From positions 22,547,001-22,611,000 of the forward strand of contig JAWZYU010000007.1 in NCBI GenBank assembly GCA_038380435.1: DNA of 64,000 nt, written 5' to 3'. Each line of letters opens with the position of its first letter. Within the stretch, counting starts at the first letter, position 1. Origin of the DNA: Ryuthela nishihirai (Eukaryota; Arthropoda; Arachnida; Araneae; Heptathelidae). Made by a program: the position numbers and the translations under genes. The notes under the pieces were generated by a model that was given only the letters and a program-made list of their open reading frames with translations, had not been told where the DNA came from and did no database searches. Below are positions 46,090-54,944 of this stretch, in pieces.

Positions 46090-47160
46090 AGTAGCAGAGG
46101 TGGTGTTCCGGCAACCGAGGAAGAAGTTCTGTTAAAGAAGAAAACCAACTCCCCCATATGAGGCAGATTGTCGGTGATGACAGTGGGCGTCGAAGCGGAG
46201 CTTTCTAAAAGAGACCTGTTCTTCGATGGTGTGCGCCCAATTGCGTTAATAACAGGTGAATGCCATTAATCATTTCTCACCACTCCTTGGTAAAATGCAC
46301 TCGCAGGACACATTACAGGCCCGCCGCTTTTCATCGCGCAGAAAGGTCAAGGTCAGAAGGTCAAGCGAAAGGGTTGATTATGACATAAGTCGTTGGTCAT
46401 TACAACGGGATGTATGCGAGAGAGTGGGTTATTTTCCGACGCATCGCAACACGTCGTGATATCAAAAAGATTTTATTAGCGAGGAACTTAACGCCGAAAT
46501 TGCAGGTAATTTCGACTATCCCTGTGTTGTTTCTCTTTCTGAGATTTCCTCTGTGGAGTGGAGAGAAAATGTTGTCAGTTAAGCGAGGTTCGTACGTTTC
46601 GTTTTGTTCCCACCCACATCCAAATCACGAAGACGCAGATGTGGGGTGGTTTATTGTTCCCTTTACGAGTTGTTGAACTCTTGTTCAGTGACTGAGGAAT
46701 GAGAAGCCCCAAATGGGAAACCCAGCAAAGTGGTGGGTTACGTTTATTAAAAAGACTAGTTCAAAACGGAGGTCGGTTTAATGAAGCCAAGCCAGTCTTC
46801 ATTGCTCGTAAGTATATGCTTTCTTGTAATCAAGACCGTCCACTCTATTATGCATGCATACACACGTAATCTATCATTCGGTAGATTACAGAGGTCTGAA
46901 AAGATTAAGCAATTTAATCCACCTCCATCCGTTTCTGTAAGGTAGATGCAATCTCTTATCGCTGTCAAATATTCTGAGGATCTGGCTCTGTTCACATTAT
47001 CTTCCCACTGTCTTTAAGAGTCGACCTCTTACCTTCATTATCATCATCATCAAGACAAATCATCTCTAGCTTATTCTTTGATAATCAATCTTTTTTTTTT
47101 GTAAAGAAAGGTTACTTTGCCCGAATAATAGATAAAACAATTTCTTCATGACTAAAATGA
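46090..47160. other. Apparently single-copy region, no gene assigned
   Basis: 46090-46680 is less AT-rich and free of the repeats that fill this window. Short open frames (46256-46459, 46410-46676) show no domain. It could be a host regulatory or untranslated region; nothing proves it. Confidence 0.35.
46344..46363 (+). promoter_or_regulatory. Cluster of nuclear-receptor half-sites
   Basis: Three AGGTCA half-sites at 46344, 46350 and 46358, in the same orientation, with spacings of 0 and 2. The first pair contains TCAAGGTCA, the extended monomer site of FTZ-F1/ERR-type receptors. Function is inferred from the motif alone. Confidence 0.3.
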
Positions 47161-47163
47161 TAG

Positions 47164-47515
47164 GGTCGGGGGTGGCTCAGTCGGTAGCGCGCCAGGCTCG
47201 TAATCTGTAGTTCCCAGGTTCGAGTCCCAGCTGGGTCAGCGTTGAGATTTATCTCCGCAAAATTCCCCCCCCCCCCTGCCCACGGTCAGTAGGGGACACC
47301 GATGGGCTTGGAAAGGCCGCCATCCATCGGATGGGACGTTAAGCCGTGGCCCCGTGTGCGGGACAGCCATACCCTGTGCACGTTAAAGAACACGCTTGAT
47401 GGCCTTGACTGGAGGCTACCATCTGTCTCCCAACAGCTGTTCTAGTGGGTCCCCTCCCTCAACCTTCTCTGAGCCTTCGGGGTCCATGTGACCTGGCCAT
47501 TTCGCCCATTTTCCT
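47164..47515 (+). mobile_element. SINE A, 3' end lost
   Basis: Head TCGGGGGTGGCTCAGTCGG to GGCCATTTCGCCCATTTT. The last ~35 bp, including the AACCC tail, are missing. Confidence 0.9.
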
Positions 47516-47611
47516 ACCCTTTTTTGGTCTTGAGTAAAAATATTGTCTTTTGAAACTTCATCCCTTATATGAGAATTTAAGCTATTGTTACTAAATAAAA
47601 AAATAAATAAA

Positions 47612-47707
47612 TACCCCCTCAAGCAGCTGCTTGCCACAGAGGTCTGTCAGGAGCCTGTCAGTTTATATGCCATAGTAGAAGGTCTGTGAGGATGGCAGGA
47701 GCTCAGA
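47612..47707 (-). mobile_element. SINE B, head missing
   Basis: Tail and body only (ACCCCCTCAAGCAGCTGCTT to GGATGGCAGGAGCTCAG on plus). Confidence 0.85.
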
Positions 47708-47952
47708 ACTGCTGAATTTGAGGAGTGTTAGAATTTCAAAAGGTTAAATATGTTTCTTCAGATCTAGACAGTGCTTTGTTAGATGAAAGCTAAATGGCAG
47801 AAATATTTTGAATAGTAAGAGCAACAGACATATTATTAAAATTTTATTATACAGTTCCTAATTAAACAACACTTTTTTTCAGTGCTTAATCGGCTAAAGA
47901 GCTAGATCCCAAGGATCCCAAAGTGCTTAGAGCTGTAGTGGGAAAACTGTTG
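47708..47952. other. No feature seen
   Basis: AT-rich linker. Confidence 0.4.
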
Positions 47953-48618
47953 TTGGATTGTTTTATCTCTGAGCTTTGTTACTGAGTTGGTTTACATCGA
48001 TATCGACTGTGCACACAATGGGCTAAATAGCCAGGTCACAAGGACCTCAACGGCTGGGATAAGGCTGAGGATGATGACACAATGGCAGGTATTTCAAAAC
48101 ATTCCATGAAGACCATGCAGCATGTTCGTTAACATGAACAGGATTGTCTCTCCTGCATACGAAGCCATGGCTTAACGTCCTCTCAGATGGATGGAGGATT
48201 TCCCGAGTCCTCGGTACTTACTCACCGAAGACAGAACGGGGGTTAGCGGAGATGAATTTCAACGCTGGCACATATGGGACTCGGACTTGAGAAGTGATGA
48301 TTATGAGCCAGTCGTGCTACCGATTGAGACAATCCAAACCCCTCGGTGTCCCCTTACTCACCGAAGACAGAACGGGGGTTAGCGGAGATGAATTTCAACG
48401 CTGGTACATATGGGACTCGGACTTGAGAAGTGATGATTATGAGCCAGTCGTGCTACCGATTGAGACAATACAAACCCCTCGGTGTCCCCTTACTCACCGA
48501 AGACAGAACGGGGGTTAGCGGAGATGAATTTCAACGCTGGCACATATGGGACTCGGACTTGAGAAGTGATGATTATGAGCCAGTCGTGCTACCGATTGAG
48601 CCAATCCAAACCCCTCGG
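47953..48618 (-). mobile_element. Old SINE A with its 5' module triplicated
   Basis: The minus-orientation SINE body at 47953-48215 leads into three tandem copies of the SINE's 5' module. Confidence 0.85.
48210..48618. repeat. 136-bp tandem repeat, three units, SINE A 5' module
   Basis: Units run from CCTCGGTGTCCCCTTACTCA to GCTACCGATTGAG and repeat every 136 bp (identical frames at 48294 and 48430). Each is a diverged minus-strand SINE A segment from the tRNA head to GACACCGA. The three units are almost identical to one another, so amplification came after divergence. Confidence 0.9.
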
Positions 48619-49069
48619 TAGGAGAAGGGAATCCTATTTCAATTCGTTACCATTCCACCTATTCACTCCACATTGTATTAAGAAATTGAAGTCTGAACCT
48701 CTGATGGAATCTAGACTTCGAATTTAAAACCACTTTCATTTTTAATTTCCCCATTTCATTTAGGGGTGATGGGATTTCAGAAACAGATTGGTTTTCAGTG
48801 GAAAATTTGCTTCTATACAGGGCCGGAAGGGGTCCATGCCTCTCCACCCACTTCAGAATGACAATAAAGGTAAAAGAGGATAAAAATTATGTAACTTATT
48901 TATATTTCATGCATTTTTTAAGAAATTTTTTAAATACCTGTAAAACGGAGGGGGAAAATGCCACACTGCATTGGAAATCCAGTCTCTTGAAATACGCCCC
49001 TCCCCCTTTTTTTTTGCTATCTTTCGACTCATTTGTGTTTCTTCTCCTTCTACTCGATTTTTGTTTGTA
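48619..49069. other. No gene recognised
   Basis: No supported feature. Confidence 0.4.
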
Positions 49070-49433
49070 GGTTGGGTTGTTTTACTTCTGAGCTGCATTT
49101 TTTTTGCACACAATGGGCTAAATGGCCAGGTCACATGGACCTCGAAGCCTCAGGGAAGGTACGCAATAGACAGCTGTTGTGACACATACGACAGCCTTCA
49201 TCAGGGCCATCCAGCGTGTCCTTTAAGGTGCACAGAATGCATCTCTCCCGCACACGGCGCCACGGTTTAATGTTCCATCCGACGGTCTCTCCAAATCCAT
49301 CGGTGTCTCCTACTGACCGTGGGGAGGGCGAGGAGTTTTTTGGAAATAAATCTCAACCCTGGTCTAGCTGGGACTCGAACCGGGAGCTGCAGATTAAGAG
49401 CCTGGAGCGCTACCGAATAAGCCACCCCTGCCC
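49070..49433 (-). mobile_element. SINE A, near full length, diverged
   Basis: Plus strand runs GGTTGGGTTGTTTTACTTC to AATAAGCCACCCCTGCCC. It keeps both pol III boxes in recognisable form. Confidence 0.9.
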
Positions 49434-49578
49434 AATTTCTTTTACTTATTTATTTATTTTATGTTTTTGTTTCCTGCGTGTCAGTTGTTGTTTTGTTGTT
49501 CTGCGTGTTGTTTGTTTGTTTCTAGATTCGGGTCTAATTATATATATAAAACTGATGTAATTAACACATGACTATTAA

Positions 49579-50010
49579 GGGGTGGCTCAGTCGGTTGCGC
49601 GCCAGGCTCGTAATCTGCAGTTCCCAGATTCGAGTCCCAGCTGGGTCAGTCGTTGAGACTTATCTCCGCAAAAGTCCCCACCCAGCCCACGGTCAGTAGA
49701 GGACACCGATGGGCTTGGAAAAGCCGCATGGGAAGTTAAGCCTATAGTTGATATAGTTGGCTATACCAACTATAACGGGGCCAACTATAGTTGGTCTATA
49801 TTTGGCCCCCGTGTGCGGGAGAGCCATACTCTGTGCACGTTAAAGAACACGCAGGATGGCCTTGATGAGAGGCTACCATCTGTCTCCCAACAGCTGTTCC
49901 AGTGGGTCCCCTCCCTCAACCTTCTCTGAGCCTTCGGGGTCCATGTGACCTGGCCATTTAGCCCATTGTGTGCAAAAAATTGCCGCTCAGCGGTAAAACA
50001 ACCCAACTCA
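49579..50010 (+). mobile_element. SINE A with a palindromic internal insert
   Basis: Head GGGTGGCTCAGTCGG to AACAACCCAACTC. A short duplication ACTATTAA lies at 49571-49578 and 50013-50020. Near 49741-49803 the normal sequence is replaced by AT-rich palindromic sequence with CCAACTATAGTTGG. Confidence 0.9.
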
Positions 50011-50020
50011 TCACTATTAA

Positions 50021-50250
50021 AGTCCGCAACTAATCGTAAAAAAGTTTAGTTTTTACTCAATCGTAAATAATTTAAAACTTAAAATCTAAAACTATTAATT
50101 TAAAACATTGTACTGTTACATATTAATTTCAGAAAAATATTATTTTTTGCACGCTATACATAAATCAGGAATCTACCGTATTACAACGAAAGCAAAAATA
50201 ATGAAATATTCAATTTAGCGATTTCTTTTCTCGACTCCTGCTAATTTACT
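50021..50250. other. No feature seen
   Basis: AT-rich linker between SINE copies. Confidence 0.4.
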
Positions 50251-50262
50251 ATGTATCTCTAG

Positions 50263-50611
50263 TAATCTGTAGTTCCCAGGTTCGAGTCCCAGCTGGGTCA
50301 GCGTTGAGATTTATCTCCGCAAAATTCCCCGCCCTGCCCACGGTCAGTAGGGGACACCGATGGGCTTGGAAAGGCCGCCGTCCGCCGGATGGGACGTTAG
50401 GTCGTGGGCCGTGTGAGGGAGAGCCATACTTTGTTCACGTTATAGAACACGCTGGATGGCCTTGACGGGGGCTACCATCTGTCTCCCAACAGCTGTTCCA
50501 GTGGGTCCCCTCCCCCAACCTTTTCTGAGCCTTCGGGGTCCATGTGACCTGGCCATTTAGCCCATGGTGTGCAAAAAATTGCCTCTCAGAGGTAAAACAA
50601 CCCAACCCAAA
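50263..50611 (+). mobile_element. SINE A, 5'-truncated within the tRNA head
   Basis: Starts at TAATCTGTAGTTCCCAGG, inside the anticodon-like loop, so the A box is lost. Exact 12-bp duplication ATGTATCTCTAG at 50251-50262 and 50612-50623. Confidence 0.95.
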
Positions 50612-50750
50612 ATGTATCTCTAGGCAAAAATATTTAATTTTAACGAATACAAGTATAAAAAAAATGTCAGTTTTAACGAAGTAAAAATTTATCCCGATGC
50701 CTAAAATATTATCAGTATGACAAAATTTGTTAAAAGAAACTCCTTAATAT

Positions 50751-51388
50751 TGTTGCGGATTACAAAAATGGATAGCCACTGAGCGTGAGTATTAAAAGCT
50801 ATATTTCAAAACCAAATTCAATACAAGGTAAATTGTTACAAAGGAAATATGGATGAAGTATCTTATTAACAAATCAACTATTAACATGCACAAGTCATCA
50901 ATCTTCCTGCGTAGAGCACACAATATCAGCTCTGTGTATTTTACTAAATACTACCTTTTACTTGATTTACCAGGTCACCCGAAGATCTTCACTCGTAAAC
51001 CAATTCTCGTCCTGTGCTAATAACTTTTCACACACTAGCCGAACAAAAAGACAGTCCGTGTAGACATTCGAAGTTAGCCATAAAAGTTCCCACTTTTATA
51101 CTTCCGCGTATACACAACACATCAAGTTACTTCTTGATACTTAACGATAAAAGATCCCACTTTTATCCTTCCGCGTATACACAACACATCAAGTTACTTC
51201 TTGATACTTACGCGCACTGTCTCAGAACAGCTCACCGTCCATTTTCGAACTCACCGACCGTTACAATACAACGACCGTTACAATACAAAACGACCGTTAA
51301 CGCTCCACTCTTCTTCTCCAAATTCTCCCAAAGTTCAATTCGTTGGCTGAAACTTTGCTTTCGGTTGCCAGATTCTTCTGTCGTAACA
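50751..51388 (-). repeat. 3' LTR of the chimeric element
   Basis: 638 bp, TGTTGCGG at one end and CGTAACA at the other on the plus strand. Line-by-line comparison with 54131-54768 showed no difference. It contains a 67-bp direct duplication (phase measured at 51091 and 51158). Confidence 0.95.
51093..51100 (-). promoter_or_regulatory. TATA box in 3' LTR
   Basis: TATAAAAG on the minus strand, in the downstream member of the 67-bp duplicated module. The other member has GATAAAAG instead. Confidence 0.55.
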
Positions 51389-54100
51389 CTGCCCCCTTCC
51401 TAGGTCTTGTTCGTCCCGAACAATTCTGGATTCCAAAGCTTCTTCAGTTCTTCGATGAAACGATGCCAAATGATCCACGTGAACCACCTTGCACTTTGGA
51501 GCTGGACATCGACGAATGCGATATACCACGTCTGTGTCAAAATGAAAGCGAATCTCATTATGACGTAGATTTCTTTTCTGACTGAAGCCTCGTCCACAAA
51601 CATAATACGTGTAAGGCCTATAGCCCTTGTGAACACGTTTATGTCTCCGCAGGGAGAAGAATCGACTAAGAGTTTTCGTGCAAAACCTGTAAAAAGTTTT
51701 CTTCTTTGTCGGAAGTTTTCTTCTTTGGATTTTTACTTCTATCAACAGTAACAAGGAATGAAAGTCATTAGTGACATAAAATCTAGGGAGAATTTTCATC
51801 CTGCAATCTGACCCTTTTGTCAGTTGACTTTCACTTAATTCAGAGCTGTCGTGATGAACCTTCAGCCATATTTCACCTGATTCGATTTGATCCCCAAGGT
51901 GCTTCACAAATATAATATCAGCTCCATAATTCTTTTTAGCGCTTCGGTCCATCTCCTCCTTCCATACTCTTGCTAGAACTGCAGCTTCTAATCCGACAAC
52001 CTTACCTGTTTCTCCTGTATAAGTGAAATCAGTGATGTGTCGGGCTGCTAGCAATATTTTTTCTGTTTTACCTTCACATAGCCAGCTTGCAACATCTTCA
52101 GATACTCCTTGTTCTATTAACATGTTACGAAACTTGTTCAAAGCATTGCCGTTATGCAGAACCTTGCAGACACGTGATGCTTCATCTACCCTATTATCCA
52201 CAATGTTCACCAAACGCAGAAGTTCTCCTCCTAACTCTTCGACGAGCTCTTGCAGTTCCAAGGATCCGTCACCAAGGAAACACTGAACAGCTTCCATCAC
52301 TTCCAGAGAGTTGTCAACAGAGTTTTCAAGAGGTGAATCCATGTTGCTGATAACAGCTGAACAACTCAAACTCTTCATTCCACGAGCCTGTGATGCTGCA
52401 ACCATTTTCTTAACTAAATCAACAGCGTCTTCTGTACTGATGAGATCAATAGCTCCTTTTCCGAATTCAACATCATAAACCAAAGCGCGCACTCCTTCAG
52501 CCAGCTCCACTGTCTGTCCTACGATGCAGCATCCGACGTCTTCCATCATCTGCTCGATTTTATCTTTAGTGCAGTCGACTGTGAAGCTAGGGATGGATTC
52601 CAATTTGTCCAGAGTATCTCCCGTCAATTGGAGAGCACGACCGGAGATCATAGGGACCTGGAGACCCAAAGCAGCAAGTGCAGGAGCCAAGACAAGACTC
52701 ACTTTGTTGCCGACACCTCCTGTGCTGTTTTTATCTACCATCCGATGGCACCACTCGGGTCTCCAGCAAAACACATGACCCGAGGAGGTCATAGTTGCTG
52801 TTTCTTCGGAATTCACTTTCTTGGAGCTCTCATTGTAATTAGCCAGGGAAACATCAGTCGTGATTGCCAAATTGTTCATTCTGGAGATCAGCGACGAGTT
52901 TTGTAACATGATATTGTCCACTTTAGAGCTCTTGTAGTCGTGATAAAACTTTTCTATATCCTTATAATCTAAATGGTTATAATGTCCAAATCTGCACATT
53001 GACTGTTCAGAAAAGAAATTCAGCGTGGCTACGTTGAAATTATCTGAGGGATTCACTTCTCTCTGATCGTAACTCTGAGGCTTAGTTTCATCCAGAAAGT
53101 TAGTCTTTGAAGTACTGTCTCTGCCTGAAGCTCCTTTACTAGCATCACCTGTTACGCTTCTAAGCCATTCTTCGGAATTCTTCTTTCTTAAATCCCCACT
53201 TTCTATAAACGATTCGAGTGTGGCTATGTGTTTCGGAAAAATCTCTCCGACTTCCCCAGTAACGTCGAATGGCACTTTGTATCTATGATGAATGGACGCC
53301 TCTTCTTTATTCGGACCACTCTGCGAAACGTAAACTCTGTTTCGTTCCCCCTCATTACCACTCGTTACTCTGCCTTTGCGATAATTGTCCATGACGCATT
53401 TTGCTGACGGCGAGGAATAGAATACCTTTCGTGTGGATCTCTCTTCAGATCGTGCCAGACTTGAATACCTAGGTATTTTGAAGTGCAAAGCGTACTGTAT
53501 AGTCTCACAGCTCTCTGATCTGTGTGATTGTTCTTCACAGTTCCTAGACATGTCACCAGCGACATAGACACTCTGCCATGCATTACCAGTAGTTGCGTGG
53601 TCAAAGGCATTATCTGCGCTATCTCTACGATTCTTGATTTCCAGTAGCAGATCCACATTTTTATATGCGTTGCCTTTCTCTTTTCCATGTTTACAATCTA
53701 ACTTAACACTATCAAGATCATCTTTTTCACTGACAAATTCAACATTTAAACTATTGCATTGTCTATTGAGTTCGGTTTTATGATCCTTGAAGTGATCAAT
53801 AGTCTTACCAACTCGAGAAGCCACTTCAGCTCTCAACTCAGTATTTTGTGCGGCCATTTCGGCTTTCAAATCATCTTTTCGAGAAACTATCTCCGTTCTC
53901 AACTCATTTTGTGCGGCCATTTCGGCTTTCAAATCATCTTTTTGAGAAACTATCTCAGTCCTCAACTCATTATTTCGTGCGGCCATTTCGGCTTTCAAAT
54001 CATCTATTTTATCGCTTAGGGCGGCCAGATCACCTTTAATATCGGCTTTCAAGTCATTTATCAACTTTACTAATTCATCCATACTTCTAGTTAACGGCAT
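51335..54100 (-). CDS. 921-aa fusion protein: coiled coil, unknown region, thymidine phosphorylase, C2H2 remnant, integrase tail
   Basis: The ATG at 54100 lies 11 bases inside the primer-binding site and the stop lies in the 3' LTR. Residues 1-110 form a charged coiled coil with about three repeats of DDLKAEMAAQNELRTEIVS. Residues 115-430 are hydrophilic and unrecognised. Residues about 435-760 match thymidine phosphorylase, the enzyme that splits thymidine with phosphate: STGGVGNKVSLVLAPALAAL at 459-478, PMISGR at 483-488, TLDKLESIP at 496-504, and the C-terminal domain to about 760. The catalytic His of DKHSTGG is Asn (458), and about 32 residues are missing after GQTVEL (533). That gap holds the Arg, Ser and Lys of the active site, so catalysis is not expected. 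Residues 803-853 are a degenerate C2H2 segment (SLRRHKRVHKGYRPY, CGRGFSQKRNL). Residues 856-905 (VVYRIRR, KVVHVDHL, RDEQDLGRGQ) are a gypsy-type integrase tail. There are no introns and no stops. Whether the protein is made is unknown. Confidence 0.88.
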   Translation of the reverse strand: MPLTRSMDELVKLINDLKADIKGDLAALSDKIDDLKAEMAARNNELRTEIVSQKDDLKAEMAAQNELRTEIVSRKDDLKAEMAAQNTELRAEVASRVGKTIDHFKDHKTELNRQCNSLNVEFVSEKDDLDSVKLDCKHGKEKGNAYKNVDLLLEIKNRRDSADNAFDHATTGNAWQSVYVAGDMSRNCEEQSHRSESCETIQYALHFKIPRYSSLARSEERSTRKVFYSSPSAKCVMDNYRKGRVTSGNEGERNRVYVSQSGPNKEEASIHHRYKVPFDVTGEVGEIFPKHIATLESFIESGDLRKKNSEEWLRSVTGDASKGASGRDSTSKTNFLDETKPQSYDQREVNPSDNFNVATLNFFSEQSMCRFGHYNHLDYKDIEKFYHDYKSSKVDNIMLQNSSLISRMNNLAITTDVSLANYNESSKKVNSEETATMTSSGHVFCWRPEWCHRMVDKNSTGGVGNKVSLVLAPALAALGLQVPMISGRALQLTGDTLDKLESIPSFTVDCTKDKIEQMMEDVGCCIVGQTVELAEGVRALVYDVEFGKGAIDLISTEDAVDLVKKMVAASQARGMKSLSCSAVISNMDSPLENSVDNSLEVMEAVQCFLGDGSLELQELVEELGGELLRLVNIVDNRVDEASRVCKVLHNGNALNKFRNMLIEQGVSEDVASWLCEGKTEKILLAARHITDFTYTGETGKVVGLEAAVLARVWKEEMDRSAKKNYGADIIFVKHLGDQIESGEIWLKVHHDSSELSESQLTKGSDCRMKILPRFYVTNDFHSLLLLIEVKIQRRKLPTKKKTFYRFCTKTLSRFFSLRRHKRVHKGYRPYTYYVCGRGFSQKRNLRHNEIRFHFDTDVVYRIRRCPAPKCKVVHVDHLASFHRRTEEALESRIVRDEQDLGRGQCYDRRIWQPKAKFQPTN
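51389..51401 (-). other. Polypurine tract
   Basis: AGGAAGGGGGCAG on the minus strand directly precedes the TGTTACGAC start of the 3' LTR. It is the expected primer site for plus-strand DNA synthesis. It overlaps codons of the ORF (LGRGQ). Confidence 0.85.
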
Positions 54101-54110
54101 TCAATAAATT

Positions 54111-54128
54111 ATCCCGCTTCTGACACCA
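54111..54128 (-). other. Primer-binding site, tRNA-Leu type
   Basis: TGGTGTCAGAAGCGGGAT on the minus strand, two bases after the 5' LTR. It is complementary to the 3' end of a leucine tRNA of the CAA type (CCA end included) apart from one base. Confidence 0.8.
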
Positions 54129-54130
54129 AA

Positions 54131-54768
54131 TGTTGCGGATTACAAAAATGGATAGCCACTGAGCGTGAGTATTAAAAGCTATATTTCAAAACCAAATTCA
54201 ATACAAGGTAAATTGTTACAAAGGAAATATGGATGAAGTATCTTATTAACAAATCAACTATTAACATGCACAAGTCATCAATCTTCCTGCGTAGAGCACA
54301 CAATATCAGCTCTGTGTATTTTACTAAATACTACCTTTTACTTGATTTACCAGGTCACCCGAAGATCTTCACTCGTAAACCAATTCTCGTCCTGTGCTAA
54401 TAACTTTTCACACACTAGCCGAACAAAAAGACAGTCCGTGTAGACATTCGAAGTTAGCCATAAAAGTTCCCACTTTTATACTTCCGCGTATACACAACAC
54501 ATCAAGTTACTTCTTGATACTTAACGATAAAAGATCCCACTTTTATCCTTCCGCGTATACACAACACATCAAGTTACTTCTTGATACTTACGCGCACTGT
54601 CTCAGAACAGCTCACCGTCCATTTTCGAACTCACCGACCGTTACAATACAACGACCGTTACAATACAAAACGACCGTTAACGCTCCACTCTTCTTCTCCA
54701 AATTCTCCCAAAGTTCAATTCGTTGGCTGAAACTTTGCTTTCGGTTGCCAGATTCTTCTGTCGTAACA
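54131..54768 (-). repeat. 5' LTR of the chimeric element
   Basis: 638 bp, same length and sequence as 50751-51388. It contains the duplicated 67-bp promoter-like module and three GACCGTTA-type short repeats near 54642-54680. Confidence 0.95.
54473..54480 (-). promoter_or_regulatory. TATA box in 5' LTR
   Basis: TATAAAAG on the minus strand, about 370 bases upstream of the ATG and well placed to drive the element's RNA. The paired module 67 bp further upstream carries GATAAAAG. Confidence 0.6.
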
Positions 54769-54944
54769 ATATCTAAAACGTACATTTTCCATGTTTCGGT
54801 TTTTAGCCTATGGCAATGTTGCAGTGATTTAAACGGCGTGTAATATGTAACCAATCACAGCGCTGTGAATCACGTGCTATTTTACATCTTCCACAAGCAT
54901 TTTTGCCGGTCTCACTGCGTGGCATAGCTGCTCTCTACATGTGC

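Larger units (their letters stand above)
50751..54768 (-). mobile_element. Chimeric non-autonomous LTR retrotransposon carrying thymidine phosphorylase sequence
   Basis: A complete 4018-bp element read on the minus strand. Two 638-bp LTRs (TGTT..AACA) flank a 2742-bp internal region with a primer-binding site at one end and a polypurine tract at the other. A 4-bp duplication ATAT (50747-50750, 54769-54772) flanks it. The LTRs look identical base for base, so the insertion is very recent. The single ORF keeps only the extreme C-terminus of a gypsy-type integrase. Protease, reverse transcriptase, RNase H and the integrase core are absent, so the element must move with proteins supplied by a relative. 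The space is occupied by sequence of apparent cellular origin. Confidence 0.92.

Noticed and set aside
51335..54100. Normal host thymidine phosphorylase gene or bacterial transfer
   Set aside because: The ORF lies between identical LTRs, starts beside a primer site, ends in an integrase tail and LTR, lacks introns and lacks catalytic residues.
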